Assembly (NCBI RefSeq): GCF_021325795.1
Contig: NZ_JAHPZX010000007.1
Location: 186,001-250,000, forward strand
DNA: 64,000 nt
Origin: Bordetella sp. LUAb4
Lineage (GTDB): Bacteria > Pseudomonadota > Gammaproteobacteria > Burkholderiales > Burkholderiaceae_B
Direction: 5' to 3'
The first letter of the stretch is position 1, and the number at the start of each line of letters is the position of its first letter. Positions 25,765 to 33,838 of the stretch are shown piece after piece. Below the pieces are notes generated by a model, which ran no database searches, was not told the origin of the DNA, and saw only the letters and a list, made by a program, of their open reading frames with translations. A program made the position numbers and the translations under genes.

Positions 25765-26790
25765 TTACGAGCGCGGCGCCGGGGTGTGCGTCGTGGCAGG
25801 GGTGGAAGCTGGCGGTGTCGCGGAGGGGACGGCAGGGTTTGCGGGTGGCGTCGCGACCGGCGTTGTCGCGGAAGCCGGCGTGGATGCCGCCCCAGCGGCG
25901 TTGTCGCCCTGGGCATTTTCCTGCACGACCACGGTCGCGGTTTGGCCGGACACCAGGCGCACGCCGGCGGGCACCTCGTCGATGTGTATGCGCACGGGAA
26001 TGCGCTGCGCCAGCCGTACCCAGTTGAAGTTGGGGTTCACGTAAGGCAGCATATTGGCGCTGGTGCCGCGGTCACGGTCGGCGATGCCCAGGGCGATGCT
26101 GTCGACGTGGCCCTGGATGTTGCGGGCTTCGCCCATCAGTTGAACCGACACGCGGTCGCCCACCTTGATGCGCGGCAGTTTGGTTTCCTCGAAGTAGCCT
26201 TCGACGTAGAACGAGTTCGAATTCACGAAAGCCATGACACCGCGGCCGGCGGCGGCGTAGGCGCCAACATGCAAGTCCAGGTTGGTGATGCTGCCATCGG
26301 CGGGGGCCAGCACGCGGCTGCGCTGCAGGTTGAGCTTGGCGATGTCCAAGGCCACCTTGGCTTGCGCCAGTCCGGCCTCGGCCTGTTCGACCTTGGTCTG
26401 GCTTTGCTCACGCGCTTCCGCCGACACCAGTTGCCCCAGCTCGCGGTTACGGCGGGCATCGCGCTGAGCCTGGTCGCGCGCCACGCTTTGCGAGGCAACC
26501 GCGGCCTGGGCCTGATCCAGCGCCAGTTGATAGCGTGCGCGGTCGATGTCGAACAACACGTCGCCCTTCTTCACGGTCTGGTTGTCCCGCACCGGCACCG
26601 CGGTGACCAGGCCGGACACGTCCGGCGCGATCTGCACGACGTCGGCGCGCACGCGGCCATCACGGGTCCACGGTTCGACTTCGTAGTGATCCCACAACTG
26701 CCAGCCGGCATAGGCCGCGGCGACGACGACCACGGTCGTCACGGCGAAGCGGGCCAAAGCGGCGGGGCGTAATGCGGAAGGGAGCTTCAT
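25765..26790 (-). CDS. HlyD/AaeA-type membrane fusion protein
   Basis: A 341-residue periplasmic adaptor. One N-terminal membrane anchor (about residues 13-32) is followed by the DHYEVEPWTRDGRVRADVV motif of the AaeA/EmrA-like group, a coiled-coil hairpin (about 85-165, Gln/Ala/Arg-rich) and lipoyl/beta-barrel segments. The C-terminal 50 residues form a Pro/Ala/Thr-rich low-complexity tail (TPVATPPANPAVPSATPPAS) not needed for the fold. The gene is four bases after the DUF1656 gene. It links the inner-membrane FUSC pump to the NodT channel. Confidence 0.92.
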   Translation of the reverse strand: MKLPSALRPAALARFAVTTVVVVAAAYAGWQLWDHYEVEPWTRDGRVRADVVQIAPDVSGLVTAVPVRDNQTVKKGDVLFDIDRARYQLALDQAQAAVASQSVARDQAQRDARRNRELGQLVSAEAREQSQTKVEQAEAGLAQAKVALDIAKLNLQRSRVLAPADGSITNLDLHVGAYAAAGRGVMAFVNSNSFYVEGYFEETKLPRIKVGDRVSVQLMGEARNIQGHVDSIALGIADRDRGTSANMLPYVNPNFNWVRLAQRIPVRIHIDEVPAGVRLVSGQTATVVVQENAQGDNAAGAASTPASATTPVATPPANPAVPSATPPASTPATTHTPAPRS

Positions 26791-26794
26791 GATG

Positions 26795-27007
26795 CTATCT
26801 CGAGAAAATATGCGGTGAAATCAGGACGACGCCGTACAGCAGCACGACATACAAGGCGAGATCGAACAAGGCCGGGTGCCACACCACGCGATACATGCCG
26901 ATGCGGGCCAGAATGCGGCGCACGATCCAGGACACGCCCAGCGTGAGGAATGCCAGGACCAGCAGCCAGGGCATGAAGATGCCGTAGATATTGAATTCGC
27001 CAATCAT
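26795..27007 (-). CDS. DUF1656 small membrane protein (AaeX type)
   Basis: A 70-residue protein with two hydrophobic helices (about 8-28 and 45-65) separated by a basic loop (RRILARIGMYR). DUF1656/AaeX proteins occur almost only between FUSC and HlyD genes of aromatic-acid efflux operons, exactly as here. Its start overlaps the FUSC stop as ATGA. Its mechanical role in the pump is not known. Confidence 0.88.
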   Translation of the reverse strand: MIGEFNIYGIFMPWLLVLAFLTLGVSWIVRRILARIGMYRVVWHPALFDLALYVVLLYGVVLISPHIFSR

Positions 27008-29079
27008 GATGCGGACGGGACGTCAGGGGTTGCGGAAGGCGCCGCTGCCAGCACCGGTTGATAGGCCGGGGCCTGCGGGAACAGCGAGCGGCGCAGGCCG
27101 ACCAAAGCCACGATGGCGCGGTGGCGCGGCACGCAGGGCGCGGCGCCGTTCACGCGTTCCAGCGCATAGTCGATTTTCCGCAGCACGCCTTCACGCCGTT
27201 CGGCCGTGCCCGCCGCCCGTGCCCGGAAGCACGCCGCGAGGCCATCCAGCACTGGACGGATCGCGACATCCACGACGGGTAGTTCCTGGCGGGCGCGTTG
27301 CAGTTCCGCGATTTCGTTGCCGATTCGCAGATCGAGCAGGGTGTCTTCTTCCACCGGCTCGCTGTCCTTGGTGCGTTCGGCCAGGCGGGTATGCAGCAGG
27401 CCGATGCGGTCCAGCATGCGCACGGTGAAGCTGGCGCGCGCGGGCGGCCCGTCAGCGCCGGCCATGCTGGCCAGTTCTTTCCAGTTGGCTTCCTGGATGC
27501 GGCGCGCGCTATATTCGGCGCTGATCTTGCGGAACAACGCGGCGATGATAGCCGCCACGGCCACGCCGATGTTCTGCGCGATGGTGCTGTCGATGAAGGA
27601 GACCAGGTCGGCGGTGTTGGTGTCGTGCAGGGCCAGCGTGCCGGTCCAGCCGAACAGCATGGCCATGGCTTTGCCGAACGTCGTCGGCCGCGCCATGAAG
27701 ATGCCCAGGATGAAGGCGGTCGGGAAGATGGTCAGCGCCACCATCTCGAAGGAATGCAGGGCGGGCAGGATGCCAAGCAGGTAGATGGCCGAGATGGGAA
27801 TGGACAGCGTGATGTAGGTGAGGAACTCCATGATGCCCGGCACAGGGTTGTCCTGCGTGGCGAAGAAGCAGCTGAAGATGACGGCGAACAGGGCAGCGTT
27901 GGCGCCATACGTCCAGGCGGTGCCGATCCAGAAGGCACAGCACGCGGCCAGGGCAAAAGCGGCCGCCAGTGCCGACAGCAGGGCGATGCCGTGGTCGTGA
28001 TGCAGGGCACGGTTGGACGTGATGGGCATGCGCGGCATGGGCGGCGGCGCGCCGTTCAAGCCGGCCTGGATGTCGCGGCGCAACGCCAGGCCTTCTTCGA
28101 AGTGGTCGACCATTTCGCGCAGGCGGGTGCACAGGCTGACCAGCAGCATGGTATTCCAGTCCGAGCCGGCGTCCACGGCGGGCATCACGTCGGTGATGCG
28201 GCGGCGCAGCGCGGCGGCGGTGGCACGGTTGGCGTCGTCGCCGCTGCTGCGGCCCGCTTCGGTCCAGGCGGCGATGTCGCCGAGCAAGGGCTCCAGATCG
28301 GGTGGCAAGGGAGCACCGCTGGCGCGCAAGGTGCGCAGGCGGTCTTCCAGCGATGACACGATGGGCGTAAGGCCGGCCATGCGGTCCTGCATGGCGGTGA
28401 TGGAGCGCGCCGTCCAGCGGATGTTGCCGGTGTCGAAGGGGACGTGGGTGGACAGCAGGCGCAGCTGGGTGATGTCGTTGGCGATGGCGCGGCGTTCGCG
28501 TGCGGTGCGGGCCTTGGGGTCGCCCCGCAATACCGCCTGTACCCACAGGCGGGCATCGCGCACGGCGGCGTCCAGGCGATTCATCACCACGGGGGCGATG
28601 CCGCGCGGCAGGATCAGGCTGTGCACGAGCGTGGCGCAGATGATGCCCAGGCTGATTTCTTCCACGCGGGTCAGGGCCGTGTCGAACACAGTGGCGGCGT
28701 TGGTGACGCTGGGCAGGGCGATCATGCCCGCGGTGTAGCCGGCCAGCATGAACATATAGGATCGTGGCGTGCGGTCCAGCACGGCGATGTAAAGGCAGAC
28801 GCCGACCCACAATGCCAGCGCGCCCACCATCAGCACGGGGTAGGCGGACAGCCTAGGCACGGCGAACACCATGGCCGTGGAGCCGATGAAGGTGCCGCCC
28901 AGGCGGAAGATCGCCTTGGAACGCACGGCGCCGGCCCAGTTCTGCGACACGATGTAGGCGGTGGTCACCGACCAGAACGGGCGTTGCAGGTCGATCATCA
29001 ACGACAGGTATAAGGCCGCCATGGCCGCGACATAGGCCTTGAGCGAGAACAGTACCTCGTCGCCGGTGGGCGCTTTCAT
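27004..29079 (-). CDS. FUSC-family aromatic acid efflux pump (AaeB type)
   Basis: A 691-residue inner-membrane protein of the AaeB/FUSC family. There are two blocks of about five to six hydrophobic helices (about 10-170 and 360-510), each followed by a soluble segment. DLQRPFWSVTTAYIVSQNWAG is the typical N-terminal signature. AaeB pumps export hydroxylated aromatic carboxylic acids. The open frame extends upstream to 29517 within the MarR gene, but the ATG at 29079 overlaps the MarR stop as ATGA and starts at the first transmembrane block, so it is the start. It works with the DUF1656, HlyD and NodT proteins that follow. Confidence 0.92.
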   Translation of the reverse strand: MKAPTGDEVLFSLKAYVAAMAALYLSLMIDLQRPFWSVTTAYIVSQNWAGAVRSKAIFRLGGTFIGSTAMVFAVPRLSAYPVLMVGALALWVGVCLYIAVLDRTPRSYMFMLAGYTAGMIALPSVTNAATVFDTALTRVEEISLGIICATLVHSLILPRGIAPVVMNRLDAAVRDARLWVQAVLRGDPKARTARERRAIANDITQLRLLSTHVPFDTGNIRWTARSITAMQDRMAGLTPIVSSLEDRLRTLRASGAPLPPDLEPLLGDIAAWTEAGRSSGDDANRATAAALRRRITDVMPAVDAGSDWNTMLLVSLCTRLREMVDHFEEGLALRRDIQAGLNGAPPPMPRMPITSNRALHHDHGIALLSALAAAFALAACCAFWIGTAWTYGANAALFAVIFSCFFATQDNPVPGIMEFLTYITLSIPISAIYLLGILPALHSFEMVALTIFPTAFILGIFMARPTTFGKAMAMLFGWTGTLALHDTNTADLVSFIDSTIAQNIGVAVAAIIAALFRKISAEYSARRIQEANWKELASMAGADGPPARASFTVRMLDRIGLLHTRLAERTKDSEPVEEDTLLDLRIGNEIAELQRARQELPVVDVAIRPVLDGLAACFRARAAGTAERREGVLRKIDYALERVNGAAPCVPRHRAIVALVGLRRSLFPQAPAYQPVLAAAPSATPDVPSAS

Positions 29080-29639
29080 GGCTGCTGCTCCGTGTGTGGC
29101 GGATCCTCGTCGCCGGCAGCAATGTTTGCGCCCGGGGCCGTGCTGCCCGGCGTGACGACGGCAGGCACTGGCTCGTAGGCGGTGCCGGGTTCGGATTGGT
29201 GGTGGGCCAGGGAGGATTTCAAACCTTCGAACACACGCAGGCAGGCGTCCAGGTCGTCGGGCGCGATGCTGGCGAACAGGCGGCGGCGCAGGTGCACGAG
29301 CATGGTTTCGACTTGCTCGCGCAGATCGTTGCCGGCTTGCGTCAGGTGCAGCGTCTTGGCGCGGCGGTCCAGCGGGTCTTCGCGGCGTTCGATCAGGCCG
29401 GCGGCGACCAATTGGTCCAGCACGCGGACCAGGGAAGGGCCTTCCACGCCCATGGCTTCGGCCAGCACCCCTTGGCGCACACCGTCGCCCAGGCGGCCGG
29501 CGGTGATCACGGGCCACGCCGTGGCCTGCGACAGGCCGTAATCGGCCAGGGCCTTGTCGGCCGCGGCGCGGTAGGCGCGATGGATCACCATCAAATGGGC
29601 CGTAAGGGCCATGAGGCGGGAGTCGGCTGGAGTGTTCAT
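29076..29639 (-). CDS. MarR-family regulator of the efflux operon (probably leaderless)
   Basis: A 187-residue MarR regulator. The winged HTH (about 55-105) has VRQGVLAEAMGVEGPSLVRVLDQL as helix-turn-helix and RREDPLDRRAKTLHLT as the wing. The last 40 residues are hydrophilic. It heads the MarR-FUSC-DUF1656-HlyD-NodT operon and probably represses it until an aromatic acid binds. No ribosome site precedes the ATG at 29637-29639 or the next internal ATGs. Instead a strong promoter places the transcription start at or next to the A of the ATG, implying a leaderless message. Confidence 0.88.
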   Translation of the reverse strand: MNTPADSRLMALTAHLMVIHRAYRAAADKALADYGLSQATAWPVITAGRLGDGVRQGVLAEAMGVEGPSLVRVLDQLVAAGLIERREDPLDRRAKTLHLTQAGNDLREQVETMLVHLRRRLFASIAPDDLDACLRVFEGLKSSLAHHQSEPGTAYEPVPAVVTPGSTAPGANIAAGDEDPPHTEQQP

Positions 29640-29683
29640 AAAGCTGATTATAGGTTAATTATTAGTATCCTATCAATTAGCTT
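29640..29683 (-). promoter_or_regulatory. MarR-operon promoter and overlapping inverted-repeat operator
   Basis: Read on the minus strand, TTGATA (29671-29676) and a perfect TATAAT (29647-29652) are 18 bases apart and only seven bases separate TATAAT from the ATG. A long imperfect inverted repeat covers both boxes. Its arms are AAGCTGATTATAGG at 29641-29654 and the complement of AAGCTAATTGATAGG at 29669-29683. MarR proteins bind such repeats over their own promoter, so this is a good candidate for autoregulation. Confidence 0.7.
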
Positions 29684-29817
29684 TTTATCGAATTCTGAGA
29701 AATTGCTGAATTTGGGGGACAGGGAGGGGGAGATGGCCGCCCTGCGGGCGACCATCATTTTTTGCATTTGTGGCCGGGCACGCTGAGGGGCATGGCCAGC
29801 GCGAGGCCGTCAGGGGG
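29684..29817. other. Intergenic sequence without recognisable gene
   Basis: This is part of a 437-base gap between the MarR promoter and the ABC-F gene. I see no supportable open frame or RNA gene in this part. The following 220 bases are the 55-base tandem repeats. Confidence 0.5.
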
Positions 29818-30037
29818 GAGATTTCAGTGCACAGCGCTGCGGCAGGCGGCCGAGGGCTGCGGTCAGGAGCGTGAGATTTCGGTGCGAAGTGCGGCGGCAG
29901 GCGGCGGAGGGCTACCGCCTGGAGCGCGAGATTTCGGTGCGTAGCGCGGCAGCAGGCGGCGGAGGGCTACTGCCTGGAGCGTGAGATTCCGGTGCTTAGC
30001 GCGATGGCAGGCGGCCGGAGGCTGCCGCCCGGAGCGA
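29818..30037. repeat. Four tandem 55-base repeats
   Basis: Four contiguous imperfect units start at 29818, 29873, 29928 and 29983, each exactly 55 bases long. Each starts GAGATT(T/C)C-GGTGC (unit 1 has CAGTGC), has a GCAGGCGGC core and ends GGAGCG. In units 2, 3 and 4 the core can fold with the downstream CCGCCT, CTGCCT or GCCGCC segment, with changes on both sides that largely keep pairing. There is no spacer between units, so this is not CRISPR. The array lies after the 3' end of the ABC-F gene. Function unknown. Confidence 0.85.
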
Positions 30038-30069
30038 TGGCCGCCGTGGAGGGGCCTCGTCCGGGAAGC

Positions 30070-30083
30070 GCAATGATCATTGC
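30070..30083. repeat. Perfect 14-base palindrome over the ABC-F stop codon
   Basis: GCAATGATCATTGC is a perfect palindrome that includes the TGA stop (30077-30079, minus strand). It is too short in loop to be a classical terminator. It may be chance or a protein-binding site. Confidence 0.4.
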
Positions 30084-31711
30084 AAGGCGGCGTTGGCCTT
30101 GGCGTTCAGCTTGGTTTTGAACAACCAGTCGCGGTAATCGTCCAGATCGCCGTCGAAGGGCTCGACCTTGCCGTCGGCCACGATGACGAACTGGTCGGTG
30201 GTGGCGCGCAGCAGGTGGCGGTCGTGGGACACCAGCATCAACGTGCCCTCGAACTGCGCCAGCGCGACGGTCAGCGCTTCGCGCGTTTCCAGATCCAGGT
30301 GGTTGGTCGGTTCGTCCAGCAGCAGCAGATTCGGCCGCTGCCACACGATGAGCGCCAGGGCCAGGCGCGCTTTTTCCCCGCCGGAGAAGGGCGCGATACT
30401 GCTGGTCGCCATCGCCCCCGCGAAGTTGAATCCGCCCAGGAAGTTGCGCAGCTCCTGCTCGCGCACACCAGGCGCCGCCTTGATCATGTGCCACAAGGGC
30501 GACTCATCATGGCGCAGCATCTCGACCTGATGCTGGGCGAAGTAGCCGATCGACAGGCCCTTGCCGAAAATCGCCTCGCCGCCCAGCGCCTGCAATTCAC
30601 CGGCGATGGTCTTGATGAAGGTGGATTTGCCCGCGCCATTCACGCCCAGCAGTCCAATACGCTGGCCGCCCTGCAGCGAAAAATTGATGCCGTTGATGAT
30701 GATCTTGTCGGTGCCGCCGTCATCCGCGGCCGGGTAGCCCGCCTTGACCTCATCCATGCGCAGCAAGGGATCGGGCGAGCGCTGTGGTTCGCGGAACTCG
30801 AAGGAGAATTCCGCCGCCGCCCGCAGGGGCGCCAGTTCTTCCATCTTCGACAGCGCCTTGATACGGCTTTGCGCCTGGCGCGCCTTCGAAGCCTGCGCCT
30901 TGAAGCGGTCAATGAAGGACTGCAGGTGCGCGCGCTGGCGCATCTGCTTTTCCATGGCGCCTTGCGCCAGTTCCAGTTGCGCGGCGCGCTGGCGTTCGAA
31001 TGCGGAATAGTTGCCCGCATAACGCTTCAGTTTGCGCTCGTCCACGTGGACCACCACGTTGACCACTTCATCCAGGAAGTCGCGATCGTGCGAAATCACC
31101 AGCAGCGTGCCTGGATAGCGCTTCAACCAGTCTTCCAGCCACAAGATCGCGTCCAGGTCCAAGTGGTTGGTGGGCTCGTCCAGCAACAGCAGTTCGGACG
31201 GGCACATCAGCGCTTGCGCCAGGTTCAGCCGCATCCGCCAGCCACCCGAGAAGCTGGTCAGGGGCTGATCCATCTGCGCCATCGAAAAACCCAGGCCGGT
31301 CAGCAATTGTTCCGCGCGCGACCGTACGGTGTAGGCGTCGGCGTCGGCCAGCGCCCCATACAGCTCGCCGATCAGCAGGCCGTTTTCGGGCGTATCGGGG
31401 GCGGCCTCCACCTCGGCCAGCCGGGCTTCCAGCCGCCGTAAGGCCACGTCGCCATCGATGGCGTAGTCGATCGCCGAACGTTCCAGCGCCGGCGTTTCCT
31501 GCGCCACATAGGCCACGCGCCAGTTGGGCGGGTAGCTCAGGTCCCCCTGGTCGGCGTGCAGTTCGCCGCGCAACAAGGCGAACAGGCTGGACTTGCCCGC
31601 GCCGTTGGCGCCGATAAGGCCGATCTTGTCGCCGGGGTTGAGGATGAGGTCGACTTTGTCCAGCAAGGGCTTTACGCCTCTTGCCAGGGAGACTTGCTGA
31701 AAACGGATCAT
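30077..31711 (-). CDS. ABC-F family ATPase (YheS-like)
   Basis: A 544-residue soluble protein with two ABC domains and no membrane segments. Domain 1 has Walker A GANGAGKSS, signature SFSGGWRMRLNLAQAL and LLLLDEPTNHLD. The linker (about 240-320) is rich in Arg/Gln. Domain 2 has GVNGAGKST, FSGGEKARLALA and LLLLDEPTNHLD. MIRFQQVSLARGVKPLLD matches the YheS branch, whose members act on ribosomes. YheS of Escherichia coli carries a further C-terminal region; here the protein stops soon after domain 2 (FKTKLNAKANAALQ). The ATG at 31711 is chosen because the frame upstream to 31768 has no homology. Confidence 0.92.
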   Translation of the reverse strand: MIRFQQVSLARGVKPLLDKVDLILNPGDKIGLIGANGAGKSSLFALLRGELHADQGDLSYPPNWRVAYVAQETPALERSAIDYAIDGDVALRRLEARLAEVEAAPDTPENGLLIGELYGALADADAYTVRSRAEQLLTGLGFSMAQMDQPLTSFSGGWRMRLNLAQALMCPSELLLLDEPTNHLDLDAILWLEDWLKRYPGTLLVISHDRDFLDEVVNVVVHVDERKLKRYAGNYSAFERQRAAQLELAQGAMEKQMRQRAHLQSFIDRFKAQASKARQAQSRIKALSKMEELAPLRAAAEFSFEFREPQRSPDPLLRMDEVKAGYPAADDGGTDKIIINGINFSLQGGQRIGLLGVNGAGKSTFIKTIAGELQALGGEAIFGKGLSIGYFAQHQVEMLRHDESPLWHMIKAAPGVREQELRNFLGGFNFAGAMATSSIAPFSGGEKARLALALIVWQRPNLLLLDEPTNHLDLETREALTVALAQFEGTLMLVSHDRHLLRATTDQFVIVADGKVEPFDGDLDDYRDWLFKTKLNAKANAALQ

Positions 31712-31825
31712 GCAGGGAGGGGCCGCGAGGGGCAGAGGGGAGGTGATGCCGCAAACCGGCGGGCGCAAGGATAACCGATTCAGGCTTCAGAGGTTCGTCA
31801 CCTGCCTGCTCCCTATCGCTGGCGG

Positions 31826-31849
31826 CTCATCCCGCTACGTAGGGATGAG
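31826..31849 (-). terminator. Stem-loop downstream of the sugar-acid operon
   Basis: CTCATCCC (31826-31833) and GGGATGAG (31842-31849) pair perfectly over an eight-base loop containing TACGTA. It lies about 55 bases after the stop of the Bug receptor gene that ends the minus-strand operon and before the ABC-F gene. It lacks a T-run, so it may be a weak or Rho-assisted terminator, or an operator. Confidence 0.35.
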
Positions 31850-31902
31850 GCTGTCCGCGCCCCGTGGCCAAGGGGCAGCGGAGCCGCAGCTGGCGGCGGG
31901 CG

Positions 31903-32895
31903 CTACTGCTGCTTGTCCAGCCCGATTTTCTTCACGATCTCGCCATAGCGCGCGAACTCGGCGCTTACGAAGGCGCCGAACGCCGCGCCATCCTTATAGA
32001 CCAGCGGGGTGTCGAGCTTGGCTACCGCGTCCTGGTAGGCCGGCGTATGGACCGCCTTGTCGCAAGCGGCTTCCAGCTTGCCGCGCACGTCTCGCGGCAA
32101 GCCTTTCGGCGCAATCAGCCCGCCCCAGACCGAAAACGTGATCGGATAACCGAGTTCTTTCACCGTGGGGACGTCCGGATAGCCCTGCAGGCGGGTCTCG
32201 CTGAACAGGGCAATGGGGCGCAGCTTGTACTGCCGCGAGACGGTCGGGGTTTCGTCGAAGATGTCGATCTGCCCACCCATCAGGCCGGTGACCATCTCGC
32301 CGGAGCTTTTATAGGGCACGTGCAGGGCGCTGGCGCCGGCCGCGTCCATCAGTCCTTGCATGGACAGGTGCAACACCGTGCCGGTGCCGGACGAGCCATA
32401 GTTGAGTTTGCCGGGTTTTTTCTTCGCGTCGTCGATCACGTCCTGCAAGGTGTTCCAGGAGGAGTCGGGCTTGACCATCATCATCAGCGGCACGTTGTAG
32501 GTTCCGCAGATGTGGTCGAAGCTATCCGGCGTGTAGCCGGTGTTGCGGATCGCCGGCTGAATGGCTTCCGGTCCCACCACGCTGAGTCCCAAGGTGTAGC
32601 CGTCATGGGCCGCACGCGCGAGCTCGGCCATTCCTATCGCGCCCCCCGCGCCCGCCTTGTTCTCGATGACCACGCCTTTGCCAAGGACGTCGGTCAGCGA
32701 CTTCTGCAGGATGCGCGCCATGATGTCGGACGTGCCGCCCGGTCCGAAGGGCACGATCATCGTAATGGGGCGGGAGGGGAAATCGTCCTGCGCCTGCGCC
32801 GTACCGGCAACGCAGGTGGCTGAGAAAAGCACGGCGCTGGCATGGCGCAATGCACGCAGGCGGGTCGCGCGCGGGAACAGGCGCAAGGGTGTCAT
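31903..32895 (-). CDS. Bug/TctC-family periplasmic solute-binding receptor
   Basis: A 330-residue tripartite-tricarboxylate-type receptor. A long N-terminal signal region ends at about residue 35 (VAGTAQA). The family motif FPSRPITMIVPFGPGGTSD and IENKAGAGGAIG follow. No TctA/TctB membrane genes are in the window, as is common for Bug proteins in this family of bacteria. It is the last gene of the LacI-linked operon, 45 bases after the aldolase gene, so its ligand is probably a sugar acid or its breakdown product. Confidence 0.92.
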   Translation of the reverse strand: MTPLRLFPRATRLRALRHASAVLFSATCVAGTAQAQDDFPSRPITMIVPFGPGGTSDIMARILQKSLTDVLGKGVVIENKAGAGGAIGMAELARAAHDGYTLGLSVVGPEAIQPAIRNTGYTPDSFDHICGTYNVPLMMMVKPDSSWNTLQDVIDDAKKKPGKLNYGSSGTGTVLHLSMQGLMDAAGASALHVPYKSSGEMVTGLMGGQIDIFDETPTVSRQYKLRPIALFSETRLQGYPDVPTVKELGYPITFSVWGGLIAPKGLPRDVRGKLEAACDKAVHTPAYQDAVAKLDTPLVYKDGAAFGAFVSAEFARYGEIVKKIGLDKQQ

Positions 32896-32940
32896 GGTGG
32901 GGTCTCCGGTGTTTTAGTTTTGGCTGAGGGTGGTAGACGT

Positions 32941-33750
32941 TCAATAAACCGTGCTACTGAACTCACGCGCCAGGTCGGGCTTGATGGCCTGCACGAAAGC
33001 GGTGGCTTGCCGCATCATCATTCCCATGTCCGATGCCACGGCGACGAAGCGGTAGCCCAGCGCCAGGAATTTGCTGACGACTTCGGGGGTCGGGCCGACG
33101 ATCCCGCAGGGAATGCCGATGGCCTGGCAACGGCGCGCCACGTCCTGTATCACGGCCATGACGTCGGGATGCGTGATGTTGCCGATATGGCCCATGTTCG
33201 CCGACAAATCGCCCGGCCCCAGAAAGAAGGCGTCGACGCCCGGAACCGCGGCGATCTTCTCCAGGTTCTGCACGGCCGCGGGCGTTTCCAGCTGGATGAT
33301 GGTGAACACCGAGTCGTTAGCCCGTTCACCATATCCTGCCGCGGTGCCATATCCGCTGGCTCGATGGACAGCGGCGAATCCGCGGATGCCCAGCGGCGGG
33401 TATTTCGAATAGGCGACCGCTTGCGCGGCCTGTTCGGGCGAGTCGATGAATGGGAACATCAACGTGCCCGCGCCCATGTCCAGCGCGCGCTTCACGGCCA
33501 CGGCATCGTTGGCGGGCAGCCGAACGATGGGGCAAGCCGAAGTGCCTGCTATAGCCTGCAGTGTGCACAGGGTGTCCCTGGCATCCATGGGCACGTGCTC
33601 CAGATCGACCAGCAGCCAGTCGAAGCCGGCGCGGCCCATGGCCTCGGCCGTGCTGGTGGTGCCGGACATCAGCCAGGTGCCCAGCGGCACCTCGGGCTGC
33701 GAAAGGCGTTGGCGAAACGGATTGACGAGCAGATCGTGGTTGGCGGTCAT
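32941..33750 (-). CDS. HpcH/HpaI-family class II aldolase
   Basis: A 269-residue metal-dependent aldolase (HpcH/HpaI, 2-dehydro-3-deoxyglucarate aldolase type). Metal ligands are Glu in IIQLETPAAVQNLEKI and Asp in FFLGPGDLSANMG. DWLLVDLEHVPMD near residue 45 and the phosphate/substrate-contacting RLPANDAVAVKRALDMGAG are also present. It would split a 2-keto-3-deoxy acid into pyruvate and an aldehyde. It lies between the IlvD/Edd-type dehydratase, which could make that keto acid, and a Bug receptor. Exact chain length of the substrate is not deducible. Confidence 0.9.
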   Translation of the reverse strand: MTANHDLLVNPFRQRLSQPEVPLGTWLMSGTTSTAEAMGRAGFDWLLVDLEHVPMDARDTLCTLQAIAGTSACPIVRLPANDAVAVKRALDMGAGTLMFPFIDSPEQAAQAVAYSKYPPLGIRGFAAVHRASGYGTAAGYGERANDSVFTIIQLETPAAVQNLEKIAAVPGVDAFFLGPGDLSANMGHIGNITHPDVMAVIQDVARRCQAIGIPCGIVGPTPEVVSKFLALGYRFVAVASDMGMMMRQATAFVQAIKPDLAREFSSTVY

Positions 33751-33838
33751 AAAATCCTTGCAGGTGAAGAAGTGAAGTGAGGCGGCTCATTGGTCGCGCG
33801 CCCCCGTCATGGCGAAGGTCCCGGGTGACGTCCCCCGG

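Noticed and set aside
24268-26772. An 834-codon open frame opposite NodT and HlyD
   Set aside because: Antisense shadow; no recognisable domain, and the opposite strand encodes two complete efflux proteins.
29080-29517. In-frame N-terminal extension of the FUSC pump
   Set aside because: Arg/Pro-rich shadow of the MarR gene; the ATG at 29079 is coupled to the MarR stop and precedes the first membrane block.
29818-30037. CRISPR array
   Set aside because: Units are contiguous with no unique spacers and no cas genes are nearby; it is a tandem repeat.
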